Below, in pieces: positions 34,601 to 46,100 of a DNA stretch of 64,000 nucleotides; position 1 is the stretch's first letter; every line of letters begins with the position of its first letter. Source of the stretch: Liolophura sinensis (taxonomy: Eukaryota; Mollusca; Polyplacophora; Chitonida; Chitonidae). The translations under genes and the position numbers were made by a program. Where the stretch lies: NCBI RefSeq assembly GCF_032854445.1, contig NC_088296.1:5541246-5605245 (forward strand). Reading direction: 5' to 3'. The notes beneath the pieces were generated by a model. The model had not been told where the DNA came from, did no database searches, and was given only the letters and a program-made list of their open reading frames with translations.

Positions 34601-35718
34601 TACCTTTTAACTGCAAAAAGAACGAATTAAATGTGTACATGTAGACAAAAATTAGACTGTTAAGTTCAACAGAAAATCTGTTATCTGAGTGATGCTAGAA
34701 TGCATTCTGTTATTGCAGCAGGTTATTCTGTTAAATATAACACACATGCTTAATAATAGAATACATTCTAACACAACTCAGGCAACAGACTGTCTGTTAA
34801 ATTTAACAGATTCATTTTTTTTAGTGTGTATGCCTTTCGGTCATACAACGACCATGCGTTCTTGCAGCAAGGCGCATCTTACCGCTTTCATATAATACCC
34901 ATAGCTCTGGTTTTTCTCACTACACGGTACGTCTTAAGCATATTCTATTATTTATCATGTGAGATATTTATGTTAACGTAATATCCCAAACAAGCGTTAG
35001 GACAGAATGGACGGGGAAAATTTCGGAATTACGCCTGTTTTTTATGTGACCTTTCACTTAAATTGTTCCGTTTTGTCGTTGGACACTGACGGCATAGAAT
35101 GGACGGAGTAAACCACGGGCCTTTGGCCAGTTACTGACAAACTCGATGCTGTAGCATCTATGTACTCACCAATATAGTTAGAATGTTGATCAGAGAAGGG
35201 TAGATAACTTCGTCCATGTTCACCGAATGTCCGGCATTCTCTAACCAATCTATGACACGCGATAACTCCTCTTGGATCGTTCTCTCCGTCTCCCGAAGTC
35301 CGTCGCCGTAGTGAAGAAGGATCTTGTGCACCAGCTTGCGCCGTTTTGTGAGGACAGGTGACGGGCACATGAAGGTGATAGAATTAATCAGCGATTCCGT
35401 AGCGAAGTTAGGCGCCGGAGGCCGGCCGGAAAACTGATTGGCAGTGTCCGGTGACGCGTACGCCTCTCTGACAACTTCGGCGGAGTTCAAGACAACGTGG
35501 TTTTCTCCGAAGACGTTTAGCGTGAAAATCTCACCCCAGGTGTCGGCCATGTGGGTAAAGAGGACATGAAACTCACTGAGCAGCGCCCATGGGCAGCCGA
35601 GGATGGGTAGTCCCTTCGGGCCCGGAGGTAGACGGTAACCGGAAGAGCCCCTCTTGGTCAGGAGGAGACAAGAAACTAGCAGGACAACCGCCAGTAGCAC
35701 CCACGCTATCAGCTCCAT
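28636..35718 (-). CDS. Cytochrome P450, clan 2 (CYP1/2/17-like), complete, copy 1
   Basis: Six coding exons: 35170-35718, 34398-34610, 33481-33619, 32933-33198, 31558-31685 and 28636-28846; all introns are GT..AG, and they give 501 residues, normal for a microsomal P450. The protein has an N-terminal membrane anchor (about 4-20), the proline hinge RLPPGPKGLP (29-38), K-helix ELLR (E357, R360), PQRF (412-415) in place of the usual PERF, and the heme loop FGIGRRSCVG with C443. It is expected to be an ER-bound monooxygenase using a P450 reductase; substrate unknown. Oddities: the I-helix motif reads AGSITT (300-305), with Ile303 where Asp/Glu normally stands, and the C-helix WxxxR is LTKRR (Trp replaced by Leu123). 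A structurally matching gene lies upstream at 43135-54623. An untranslated first exon near 37.66 kb is possible. Introns hold SINEs, repeat E and a 27-bp array. Confidence 0.93.
29270..29405 (+). repeat. Dispersed repeat E fragment
   Basis: GATTGAAAGCTGTTCACTGC and TTTTCTTTGCAAGATTACC match 47285-47330 and 49105-49135. It lies in the last intron of P450 copy 1. Confidence 0.6.
29411..29748 (+). repeat. SINE family B, full length
   Basis: tRNA-like head (GTTGATAGAGCGTCCG... GGATCGAGTC as B-box region), hairpin GAGGAAGTCGTAACTTCCTC at about 29494-29513, body AAGGGGATAGTGCAACGACT, GGAGGCACATTACATGCGCT, tail ACGACGTTAAACCACAAGCA followed by CTCACT repeats. Confidence 0.9.
29924..30085. repeat. 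27-bp minisatellite, six copies
   Basis: Exactly six units of TTGACGGCTGATATATGGAT plus ATCTGTT. As 27 is a multiple of three, an 83-codon ORF with the peptide LTADIWISV repeated is open across it; it has no other coding support. The sequence before it (29840-29923) and the unit itself resemble repeat E at 49190-49265 (TTGACGGCTGGGATACGAAT). Confidence 0.95.
30515..30850 (+). repeat. Two decayed copies of a fourth tRNA-derived repeat
   Basis: 30515-30670 has a pol III B-box-like GGTTCGAAACC with an upstream A-box-like stretch (GATTGAATGGTCTAGACGG). 30755-30850 repeats its second half (GCCTGACTC, then GGTTGGAAACC, GGTATC, ACTAAAATCTATGT). It lies in the last intron of P450 copy 1. Confidence 0.5.
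33935..34055 (+). repeat. Dispersed repeat D fragment
   Basis: GACCAGTGACGTCTAACAAA, TTGCAATTAACATTACTGCA, CCTAATTCTGCTTAAGCCAT; matches 39640-39716. Intron 2 of P450 copy 1. Confidence 0.75.
34110..34250 (+). repeat. SINE family A, 3' half
   Basis: CACAACCTGCGGATGGTCGT through CCCCCGGGCTCCGCCTGG and tail GTAAAACACCAATCAAATAA. Confidence 0.85.
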
Positions 35719-36239
35719 CTTGGATGTATACCACAGCTATGGTGTCTGTCATCTGTAAAATGTTGTCCATGTGCATTATAGTAATTACGACAATGACCAT
35801 TGAGGTATTTACTGGGTATGAATAATTTAAGGATATTTCATTAATACTTGCAAAGACCGGAATCTTTTTTTTCTACGGGCAAGCCGGTTTCATCCATAAA
35901 GCTGAACTAAAATTCTTGAGCACGGTTTTAAACACCGATCAGACAAACAAATCCATTGATGGTCATCTGTGTGAGTGTAGGAAATCTGACACAACACGAG
36001 AGAAATCACTGCACCTCGTCAAATGGCTGACAACCCCTCTGGCATAATGCCGCCAAGTGGAGCGCAAGTATAGATTTGGAAACACTCAGATTCGAATTAA
36101 TGCTCTTGACCTTGACCTTGACCTTGACGATTTGATGAGCCAAATATGGAGGCGTAGACAACATAACTGTCGAAAAGCGAGACAACGGTTATAACTTTGT
36201 GATAATTATTTGGGCCTCTTCGTGTATACGTTTTTACAT

Positions 36240-36670
36240 ATTTATTTATTTATTTGATTGGTGTTTTACGCCATACTCAAGAATATTTCACTTATACTAC
36301 GGAGGCCAGCATTATGGTGGGAGGAAACCGGACAGAGCCCGGGGGAAACCCACGACCATCCGCAGGTTGCTGAAGGACCTTCCCACTTAGGGCCAGAGAG
36401 GAAGCCAGCATGTGCAGGACTTTAACTCACAGCGACCCCATTGGTGTTTTTACATATTTAACGACTTGTGTTATTCGCTTTAATTGGGCGTACAATGCAA
36501 GAATAGAATGTATTTATTTGTTTATTTCATTGGGGTTTTGCGCCGTATCCAAGAATATTTCACTTATACGACCATTCCCAGGTTACTGGCAGACCTTTTC
36601 AACTCTGGCCGAAGAGGAAGCCAACATGAGCTGGGCTTAAACTCACAGCGACCGCATGGGTGGGTAATCC
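36240..36670 (-). repeat. Two SINE family A copies in tandem orientation
   Basis: First copy 36240-36447 (tail GATTGGTGTTTTACGCCATA to CAGCGACCCCATTGGTG). The second, 36512-36670, has an internal deletion joining CACTTATACGACC to ATTCCCAGGTTACTGG. Both lie upstream of the P450 copy-1 start codon. Confidence 0.85.
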
Positions 36671-37329
36671 TTGGGTCTACCGAAAAATGGAAGTTTGGTG
36701 TTTAAAGCTGTGGGGAATAATGTATTCAGAATTCACAGATTTTTAGCCACACCATAGCGGAAATAGTTCTTTATAAATTGAAAATTACTGATTCTAACAG
36801 AATAGCCTGAAACACATCTTACTGCCTTGGTGCAAATCAGTTCATGGAATGTAGTCACCACTTAAACTAATTTACATCTGTATATGTGCTGGTTTCCAGG
36901 TAATAAATATTTCGAATAATGATCAGTTATGACAAGGTTTTGTATGCAGATTAATTGTGTACCTCCTCCGATCGCGTTCGGAAAAGACAGATTGATCCAT
37001 TCTTAAGTTCTGCACACTAAGCGGGACAGAGCGTTGGATGCTTGTAAGGCATGACGAGCCTTAAAGCTCGTACCACCAAAAACCTGGAGAAATCCTAACC
37101 AGATGACTACCAACATGCAACGCAAGAGTAGCGATAGCACTAGTTTAACCGGGAGCTAGGCACAATGGTTATAACTGTTCAGTATCGGCAGTCTGCCGGA
37201 CTGTTCAGAAGCGATCGATTGAGACACTGGCATCGGTGTTTGTGTCTCAGAAGACTGAACATGGCTATGGGGGAAATAATGCAGGAATACGGCTTGTGCT
37301 ATCTTGTGCTCGCGACAGCCGCCATCAAA

Positions 37330-37560
37330 ATTCCAGGGCATCCAGTTCATAGTTCAGTGCTTTTTAAAAATGGCAGAACGTCTGACCTTAGGAGGAGTGT
37401 TTTATTTGATAGTGTTTAACCATTTACAAAAACAGTTGGAATAACATATTAACTAAGTTAAATTGACAAGAGGCTGCATTTTCACGGGTAACTGACCATT
37501 TGCTAACTATCAAACTGGCGTCGCTGCTCTGGTTGCACTCTCTATTCTCTAGTCTTTTAT
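37330..37560 (+). repeat. Dispersed repeat D, forward copy
   Basis: AATTGACAAGAGGCTGCATT, TTTCACGGGTAACTGACCAT, TTGCTAACTATCAAACTGGC, GTCGCTGCTCTGGTTGCACT in order. Confidence 0.75.
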
Positions 37561-37654
37561 ACTAAATATATCAAGAAGTAGATGCGCTGAGTTAGACCAC
37601 ATACAAACGTAGCAGAACTGTACACAGCAGGGTTACTAAACAGTGAATGGGTAT

Positions 37655-37707
37655 CCTTACCAAAACACATCCACAGTGCCAAACTCTCAGCGTAACTCCA
37701 TATATAC
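37655..37707 (-). promoter_or_regulatory. Possible promoter and untranslated first exon of P450 copy 1
   Basis: On the minus strand GAGGGACGGTATATATGG (TATA-like, about 37700-37707) is followed about 40 bases later by a donor TTTTG|GTAAGG (37655-37660). An acceptor ATTTTACAG sits 34 bases before the ATG (35753-35755). The same order (GAGGGAAAATATAC, donor, acceptor close to the ATG) exists upstream of copy 2. Inference only. Confidence 0.3.
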
Positions 37708-38120
37708 CGTCCCTCTGTAAATTCTCTAGTCTCGCTAGTCGTACAATCCATGCATAGTTTAAACGCTGCGGTTTTCACTGCTTGAAACGAGCCGTATAGC
37801 AGACTAGCACAGCTATCCTAGGCCAATATCTTATGCATCAGCTTACGCTAAGTTTACCTCCACCTTGTGTTTAAGTACAGGCCTGGTCAGATAAGCCAAA
37901 AAGGCCACGAACACATATATAGGTCAGATCGTACAGTCTTATCAATGGCTATTTTGCAAGGTTTGCTTGACCTATTTATGACGTCAACGCTCGTGCTCAG
38001 GTTCGTTATGCCGCGTCAGGTCTCTCGCTTCTTAAGTGAAATGAAGTTGTGTACTGCTATAGCCCTTGCGACGGGTTATCGTGCTGGATGAAATATGTTT
38101 TTTTTTTTTGGGGGGGGGGG
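37708..38120. other. No gene seen
   Basis: No feature beyond a short G-rich run (38110-38124) that merges with the following SINE. Confidence 0.5.
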
Positions 38121-38383
38121 GGGGCTCCGTCGCTCAGTTGGTTAGTGTGCTAGCGCAGCGTAATGACCCAGGAGTCTCTCACCCATGCCGTCGCCGGGAG
38201 TTCAAGTCCAGCTCATGCTGTCTTCCTCTCCTGCCGGAAGGTCTGTCAGCAACCTGCCGATGGTCATGGGTTTCCTGCGGGCTCTGCCCGATTTACACGC
38301 ACCATAATGCTGGCCGCAGTCGTATAAGTTAAATATTTGTGAGTACGGCGTAAAACACCAATCAAATAAATAAATAAATAAAT
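38121..38383 (+). repeat. SINE family A, full length
   Basis: GGGGCTCCGTCGCTCAGTTG head, B-box GAGTTCAAGTCCAGC, body with a deletion near CTGCCGGAAGG, tail AACACCAATCAAATAAATAA. Confidence 0.9.
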
Positions 38384-39007
38384 CAGTTATTACAACGATA
38401 TAACAGTGAAGTCAATAACAAAAATATATACACCTATTCTTTTGAAACAGTAAATGATAGGCATTAATATGGTCTATAGCCGATAATTTTTAGTAAATTA
38501 CAGTAAACCAAGGGAACACCGAGTGACAATGGTCGGAGGTTTGACGGGCATTTTCGTGATGTGTTTACCATTCTTCTCCGTCAGATCGACCAGACCGTTT
38601 TATTCACAATTTATGTTTCTAGCAAGAATTTGGCAGCGGCTTTGAGTCTGGTGGATTATTAAGTACAGGGCGAGATGCGGTGGTTCCCCCTTGTCTCTGG
38701 TCGGGTAAGCATCACTCATGCACTGAACTGCCGAGAGAATACAAAAATCAAAAAAATAAATGCACGAGTCAAAAGGCAAGTAAAGGGCACTCCGAGGACA
38801 CCAATCCTGCGTCACAGCTGTAGAGGTACAAATCCCGTACAAATATACACTCTACCTTGCATTTCTGTTAAATGTGGTTGTTGAAGAATGGTTTAAAACT
38901 TCTCGCATCCGAATTTAGATCCGTGTCACTAAAATGTTTAGATGAATATGTTCTTAGCCCAAGGCTAATCTGTGCACAAAACTCCATCATAATCCCTGCA
39001 AAATAAT
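38384..39007. other. No gene seen
   Basis: Small overlapping ORFs on both strands at 38600-38884, not recognisable. Confidence 0.5.
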
Positions 39008-39413
39008 ACTGGCTTCCTCTCCGGCCTTACGTGGGAAGGTCTGGCAACAACCTGCGGATGGTCGTGGGTTTCCCCCGGTTTCTGCCCGGTTTCCACCCAC
39101 CATAATGCTGACCGCCGTCGTATAAGTTGAGTATTCCATATTCTTCAGTACGGCGTAAAAAATTAATCAAATAAATAAACAAATAATCCCTGCTAAACGT
39201 CTGCATCTTCCTGATGCGGCCGATGTGAGTTCATGTCCAGCTCATGCTGGCTTCCTCTCCGGCCGTACGGGGGAAGGTCTTCCAGCATCCTGAGGATGGT
39301 CGTGGGTTTCCTCCGGGCTCGATTTCCACCCACCATAATGCTGACCGCCGTCGTATAAGTAAAATATTCTTGAGTACGGCGTAAAACACCAATCAAATAA
39401 ATAAATAAATAAT
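39008..39413 (+). repeat. Two 5'-truncated SINE family A copies
   Basis: 39008-39185 starts at ACTGGCTTCCTCTCCGGCC; 39208-39413 starts at the B-box region. Both end in CAATCAAATAAATAAA-type tails. Confidence 0.9.
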
Positions 39414-39639
39414 CTTCCTGAGAGACACACACGTAAAAGGCTTCAAAAACAATCTGTTTGGCGAAAATAAATAAACAGCTAGACGGCCTATTTGTAGGAG
39501 TTATTTTCTTAAGGTCATGCTGACATAATGTGCTAACTGTCATTCACATTTCCTATTGGTAACCACACTCACAGCCTTATTCATGCTACAATGTATTAAA
39601 TATGATGACAATACCGCATTTGAGTCATCCAGCCTAGAC

Positions 39640-39716
39640 CAGTGACGTTTGAATAAATTGCAATTAACATCACTGCAGTTCCTTTTACCTAATTCAGCTT
39701 AAGTCATGATGACATG
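39640..39716 (+). repeat. Dispersed repeat D fragment
   Basis: TAGACCAGTGACGTTTGAAT, TTGCAATTAACATCACTGCA and TACCTAATTCAGCTTAAGTC. It runs directly into an 18-bp repeat. Confidence 0.75.
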
Positions 39717-39875
39717 TGTTCGACAAGATTTCAGTGTTCGACAAGTCTTCAGTGTTCGACAAGGTTTGAGTGTTCAGCAATGTTTGAGTGTTCGGGGAGG
39801 TTTGAGTGTTTGACAAGGTTTAGGTGTTCGACAAAATTTGAGTGGTTGGCAAGTTTCGACTGCTTGACATTTACT
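39717..39875. repeat. 18-bp tandem repeat (about nine copies)
   Basis: Units close to GTTCGACAAGGTTTGAGT. The frame stays open and gives a spurious plus ORF (39714-40049) that continues into the next array. Confidence 0.9.
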
Positions 39876-39924
39876 GTTGAAGATTTTGGAGGTATGTTAG
39901 AATACAATATAATTAATGACGTAC

Positions 39925-40625
39925 AACACAGAGAGCCAAACCAGAGCAGCGGCGACAGGATGCTAGACGTACAGAACAGAGCCAAACCAAAACAGCAACG
40001 ACAGTGTGCTAGACGTACAGCACAGAGAGCCAGACCAGAGCAGCGATGACAGTGTGATAGACGTACAGCAGAGAGAGCCAAACAAGAGGGGCGACGACAG
40101 TGTGATAGGCGTACAGCAGAGAGAGCGAAACCTGAGCAATAACGACAGTGTGATGGACGTACAGAACAAAGAGCCAAACAGAGCAGCGACAACAGTGTGA
40201 TAGACGTACAGCATAGAGAGTAAATCCAGAGCAGCGACGACAGTGTGATAGGCGTACAGAACAGAGCCAAACAGAGCAGCGACGACAGTGTGATAGAAGT
40301 ACAGAACAGAGAACCAAAACGAGCAGCGACGACAGTGTGATAGATGTACAGCACAGAGAGCCAAACAGAGTAACGACGACAGTGTGATAGAGGTACAGAA
40401 CAGAGAGCCAAACAGAACAGCGACGACAGTGTGATAGACATAGAGTATAGAGAGCCAAACAGAGCAGCGACGACAGAGTGATAGACGTACAGCACATATA
40501 ACCAAACCAGAGCAGCGACGACAGTGTGATAGACGTACAACACATAGAGCCAAACTAGGGCAGCGACGACAGTGTCATTGGCGTACAGCACATAGAGTCA
40601 ACCAGAGCAGCGACGACAGTGTGAT
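39925..40625. repeat. Second 48-bp minisatellite (about 15 units)
   Basis: Units contain AGCAGCGACGACAGTGTGAT then AGACGTACAG and AGAGCCAAAC, with lengths of about 45-48 bp. They are clearly related to the array at 18738-20020 (shared GCGACGACAGTGTGATAGAC) but share their own diagnostic AGAGCCAAAC, so this array was amplified separately. Minus-strand ORFs of up to 280 codons over it are repeat artefacts. Confidence 0.95.
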
Positions 40626-40634
40626 AGCGAAATA

Positions 40635-40760
40635 CCTGACGAAGTATATGCAGGTTTAAGTCCGGCTCATGCTGGTCTCCTCTTCGGTCGAACTTGGGAA
40701 GATCTGTCAGCAACCTGCGGATTGTCGCGGTTGGTTTCCTCCTACCATAATGCTACACGT
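40635..40760 (+). repeat. SINE family A fragment
   Basis: GGTTTAAGTCCGGCTCATGC to CCTACCATAATGCTACACG; the tail is missing. Confidence 0.8.
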
Positions 40761-41175
40761 TGCTGTAAATCAGATACAACTACAATTGTAACGGATCTGT
40801 CTATGACACTTCCACGACGGAATTTGTACATAAGCAAGTTACGCTTTTTCCATGCGCGTTCCAGGAGAGCACAGAGGAATGAGCAAAGTAAGAGATATTC
40901 AGTTTCAACAGTTTACTAGAACGAAAAAAGGTCATGTACAATGAAACAATATCTGGGAATATGAACATTAACACACAAACAGACGAAATCTTCAGGGGTG
41001 GCCACGTCCTTCCGGATGAGACTCCACGTAGGATCAGGAATGGCTGGTCTCCTTAGGATCTGTTGACTGGACTGGTAGCGTTCTACTTAAGTGCCTAGGT
41101 ATGCAAACCTCCAGTAATGGGCAAATCTCAGTTATAGCTAGTTAGGCTGGTCACGCCGATCCACGCCGGTAACTA
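40761..41175. other. No gene seen
   Basis: No repeat or coding signal recognised before the Tc1-like element. Confidence 0.5.
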
Positions 41176-42738
41176 AACTGACGGCCAAAAGAAAATTTAC
41201 GACTCCTTGAGTTAAATTTAACTATTCTTTTCAGCAAATTAGTACCAAATTATTGTAGGAAAACATTGTACGAAGCATATTCCCATATGCGATAAACGTC
41301 ATATACGCCCACACGAGACAACAAAGAAAACTGAAAAATCACGTGACCCATGGATGACAGCACTTGTAAAAAGTGTATACAAGCGAAACCACAGTGTGCT
41401 GGACTTACACACTGACTAAAAACCACCTAAGTAATGCCTCACTTGACTCCAGAACAACGCGAGAGGGCCATGGGTATGGTATCCATGCGAGCCACCCATG
41501 CTCACATTGCAAGGACCTTCTGCTGCTCTCGAGTAACTGTGTCAAACTTGATGCAACGTTACAGGCAGAGAGGGCAGAGATCGGACAGGCCAAAAACAGG
41601 CAGACCTAGGGTAACTTCGCCCAGAGAAGACGGGTACCTGTGCACCTTACACCTGAGGAACCGCTTCCTGACAGTGACGTCATCGTCTATCAATACCTTA
41701 GGTCACGGGTCAGTCGGCAGACCGTGTCCAAGAGGCTCAAGGCTCACGGAATTAGGGCCTATTGGCCATTCAGAGGGCAGTTGTTAACAGCCGAACATCG
41801 TCGCCAGAGGTTGCGATGGGCTCGAATTGTACGCCGTTGGCAGTGACCTGATTGGCAACGTGTTGTTTTCACCGATGAAAGCCGTTTCTACCTGTTCCGA
41901 GCCCATGGCAGACAACGAGTTTACCGTCGAAGAGGCGAACGAACGGCTGCATCATGCATCCAGAAGGTGGTACCGTGTGGTGGCGGCAGCGTGATGGTGT
42001 AGGGTAGGATTTGTGGAAAGGAACGGACACCACTGGTCATCATCTACGGGAACTTAACACCTCAACGTTACGTGAATGAAATTCTACGTCCTGTTGTCCT
42101 GCCATTCCTTCAACAGCAGCCATGTGGTGCCCTGTAGCAGCATGACAACGCCAGACCCCATACGCCAGACCCCATACAGCTCGAGCAGAACTTCCTGGAT
42201 GCCAACGACGTCAACGTCTTGCCGTGGCCTGCAGGCTCCACAGAACTGTTACCCACAGAACTGTTACCCACAGAACACCTTTGAGATATCATGGGTCGTC
42301 CAGTAGGACAACGGCCACACCTTGCTGCCAACCGAAAAGAACTTGCGTCCGCTCTGCAAGATGAATGGCAACGAATCCCACGTCATCTCCGTAGACGACT
42401 GACTTTTTCTATGCGTCTGAGAGTTTTTGCTTGCATTGAAGCAAGGGGTGGCCACACGCGATATTGATTGGTGTTGACATTGACAGATTTTAAAAATAAT
42501 CAACTTTTTTCGTACTCTGCCCATTGTTAACCAAGATGGAATGGCTATTTTTCTACCCCTTCTGTGTTTGTTCACTCGTAAAATGATTTGAGAGCTGTTT
42601 TGGCCGTTCTTACTCAAGACTTTCAATATCTAAAGTCATTGGTCTTTTCAATATACTAAACTTCAGTCATTCTCTTTTTTTGCTTTGGCAAAATAAATTA
42701 ATTTGAACTCTTTGTAAAATTTCTTTTGGCCGTCAGTT
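41176..42738 (+). mobile_element. Tc1/mariner-like DNA transposon with intact TIRs and TA target duplication
   Basis: The ends are AACTGACGGCCAAAAGAAA at 41176-41194 and its reverse complement at 42720-42738; beyond that similarity continues loosely. TA dinucleotides flank both ends (41174-41175 and 42739-42740), the target duplication of this superfamily. Length is 1563 bp. It carries a decayed transposase gene, so it could only move if a helper transposase acts on these ends. It sits between the two P450 genes. Confidence 0.93.
41434..42467 (+). pseudogene. Tc1-like transposase, broken
   Basis: It begins with an N-terminal helix-turn-helix region (AHIARTFCCSRVTVSNLMQR) that fits paired-like DNA-binding domains of Tc1 transposases. 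A frameshift near 41600-41650 moves the frame, then in-frame stops occur near 41845, 42000, 42138 and 42287. Catalytic-core landmarks remain: VVFTDESRFYLF (first Asp), QHDNARPHT (second Asp) and PTEHL before DIMGRP (acidic third position). A 15-bp piece (ACAGAACTGTTACCC) is duplicated near 42239-42270. The reading ends at TGA 42465-42467. Several of the stops are one substitution from a tryptophan or similar codon, so decay looks moderate. Confidence 0.9.
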
Positions 42739-43134
42739 TATCTAGTCTGGGAACGCCAATAACCCCAAGCCCTGGCACCGTATGTACTCTTTGCAAACTG
42801 TGTTACCCATTCGCTATGGAATGTAATATTCTACACACGCAGATAACATTCGCGGTTCTTGAAAGTCACGGACAAGCTTATCTGCCGTCACCCGTATTTC
42901 CCTTGAGCATTTTTTACCCCCTCAATCATATACAGTTATCGTGAGCATATTAACAGAGGAAGTTCCTACAGACACAAAGTCCGTGTTGGAAAAAGTTTTA
43001 GTGTGATTCTTAGATCGATTGGCTGTTTTAACTATGTAAATTTACAGGTTAATTAGGGCATATATGAAAATAAAGTAGTCTGCTAAATTCCCTCCCGAGG
43101 GTCAACACACAATCAGTCCATAATCTGTTCCCGT
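42739..43134. other. 3' flank of P450 copy 2
   Basis: No AATAAA on the minus strand could be assigned in the first 150 bases after the stop at 43135; nothing else recognised. Confidence 0.4.
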
Positions 43135-46100
43135 TCAGCTCCTAGGTGTAATTTTAACCCAGTACTCGTACGGAGACATGACAAGACCCGATCTATAAGT
43201 CCTGGGGTCACATGATCGTGGAGGTCTCGTTGGATCTCGCGTAAAGTGGAACCTCTGGAGTAAGGTTGTGATGTAGAGAAACATCCGGGACTTGGCGAAA
43301 GCTTCTCCTGGGCATGATCGCCGTCCTAATCCAAAAGGCATCATGCTGTAAAGGGAAAATTGTTAGCTGCAAGAGGGGAAATCGTGAGGGTGCAAACTTT
43401 AACTCAATTAACTAATTTAATTATAATGGGAATGCCTTGACCACTTTAGTCCATATCTGAGTTTTCTACGGGAAAGAAGGAGAATTGTTTTGTAAGAAAA
43501 CCAGAGCAGCAATGACAGTGTGATAATTGTCAAACTGGCACACGTATAACTGTTGAAATACTGTCTATTGTCGAGTTATGTTTTTATTATAACAGTTTAT
43601 GTAAATGCTTAGATAGTAGCAAAACACACTCCTAGCGCCGAGGCAGAATTAGGTCAAAGAAATGCACTGATGTTGTTTGCAATTTATTGGACTCACTGGT
43701 CTAGGATTACACAAAATGCTGTGTTTTCATCACACATAACATACAATTACATTAATTGGGGACCAGGTTTCAGTCTTTGTCCACCAGCAGCATACGGATG
43801 TGTGCACGAATATAACGTTATAAAATGACTTACAGAATAGGGAGTAAAACCAGAGCATCGAAGACAGTGTGACAACTGGCAAATTGGTAAACCTCACCGC
43901 AAAAAGACCGTGGAAAGGCTAGAGTTTTTACTCTTCTTGTGAAAGCTTAGATGGTAGCAAATTACAAAACCCACTAACATCATGACGTAAGCAGAATTAT
44001 ATATAACTAAACACAACTTTCTCTTCACAAGCGAAAAGCGTCATGACGTTTGTATGTTCTATTCTATGTTCAACTCCAGCCTGCCCATATAAAAATAGCA
44101 ATTTGTAGAAAATGCGGCAAATAATTATAAAAGCAAAGTACACAGCTAACAGTTAGTGGTGAGGTAAATGGGGAATTCTGTACAAAATTAGGATGTGACA
44201 TTGGATTTTGATTAAGACTTACTTTTTCCTCAAAGGATGATCAGCAGAAACCAAATGTCCGTCCGTGTCTAGAAATCTCTGAGGTTTGAACTCCCAGGGA
44301 TCGTCCCAATTGTGGCTGTCGTGGTGAAAACACCACGCGTTGTACATTACCTGCAAGAACAAAAATGACCTTTTCCCAAAAAAAAGGAACTGTTTCTGTT
44401 TAACTGACAATAATGAATAAAAGCAGCGAACCTTTTTCTTAGTCGGGTACAGAATACACAACTTTAATTGGCTGGCACGGTTAGTTTGAAATTTATTTAT
44501 TTATTAAGTTAGGATTGGTATTTTACGCCGTACTCAAGAATATTTCTCTTATACGACGGCGGCCAGCTTTATGGTGTGTTAAAACCGAGCAGAGCCCGGG
44601 AGAGACTCACGAACATTTGCAGGTTGCCGACAGACCTTCCCGCGTGGTTAGTTTGAAGAACTAGTAGACAACACTAATACCTCGCTTTTGCTTATATTCC
44701 AACAATGCGACAAAACACATAGCACCGATTTTATCCAAGAGGTTCATGTAGAGTCAGACAAATAAAACCATTTATGTTTCCGCAAAAGTGTCTGGATGTA
44801 TGCTTGGAGTTGAACGTGGAACTTAACAATTGTACTTATGACAACGAAGAGTCATTAGGTGTGTCTTCTTGTCGCAAGGCGAATCCACGCTGCCAAGCTA
44901 CTATTCCGAAGACATGACACCCCATCCAGCCACATTATACTGACATCGAGCCTACCAGTCCTCTTTCCTCGCCTCTCAGTACCAGTTCTGAGCGCTAAAG
45001 CTAGGCAGCGGTAAGTACTTTTATAGTCTTTGGTGTGACCTGACCCGAGTTTGATCTGGGGATCTCCCGACTTCGGGGCGAAAGCTCTAACCATAAGGCC
45101 ACCGAAGCCTACCTCATTTATATGAATAACATAAGTATTCTTAATGAATATTTCATGTGTAAAGCTGAATGGATCTCCGAAAACATTTATTTTATGTGTG
45201 TAGACTTTAACGTTTATGTTAATGCAAACAAGCATATGTAGCTGTCACAGTATACAGTATAGGCCTGTAGACTGTATATAGTATTTTTCTTTCGATTTTG
45301 AACCGTTCATATTTTTGCCTGTAATTATTGTTCTCTTTGTGTTTGAAGTAATGCTGTGTTTTAGTGTTGAGTATGCTGGTCAGTTATGCTTTTCCTGGAA
45401 TGTTGTAGTTTTAATTCAAATTTTCTCGTGTAGACTAAATATCCAACAAACAACCTTTTAAGGGAGAGGAAAACATACAAATGATACCAAAATCAGACAA
45501 AAGAGCGTAAAAACATACTTGGAAATATTAATATTTTTTTCGATTTTGCTTTCAGGACAAAAAGGTATTTGAAAATGATTTTGCATTTTGGGTATTTGGG
45601 AGCATCTTTTTGTATTCATCGTCGGTGCATATTAATGTCCTGAAAAAAGGATGTAACGCATATCTTATAAATTTATTTGAACGTAAATGTGTCGGTTTTA
45701 TCAAAAAATTTGACTTTAATCTGAATTATGATAATATTTATGAATATATTAAGAGTATAAACAGGGTGAACTCATTTGTGTTCACAAAATACCAAATTTT
45801 AGTGCAAGTGTATTAATTAAAAATGTGCTGCATCTTCATTTATAGCATTATTACACAAAAACTGTATATACCAAAAGCTCGTCACAACGACCCACCACAC
45901 AAAAATTATTAAAAGTGTCTTTTTTTCCGTAAAGAAAAATCGAAAAAAAAGGTATTGAAGACCACATTTACAGCTAACTTTTCGCGGTCTTCCTTCTGAA
46001 CTTCATGTACTTTCTATCACAGGTCTCTCGTCCAGGTAACTGGTGACAGGTGTTGGCTTACTCCAGGTACACCAATTTCCTTTTTAAAACAACTTCTTTG

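Noticed and set aside
39749-40591. 280-codon minus-strand ORF
   Set aside because: Same cause: the second 48-bp array plus the 18-bp array.
44855-45235. 126-codon minus-strand ORF
   Set aside because: It lies over a SINE family C copy and follows that repeat.
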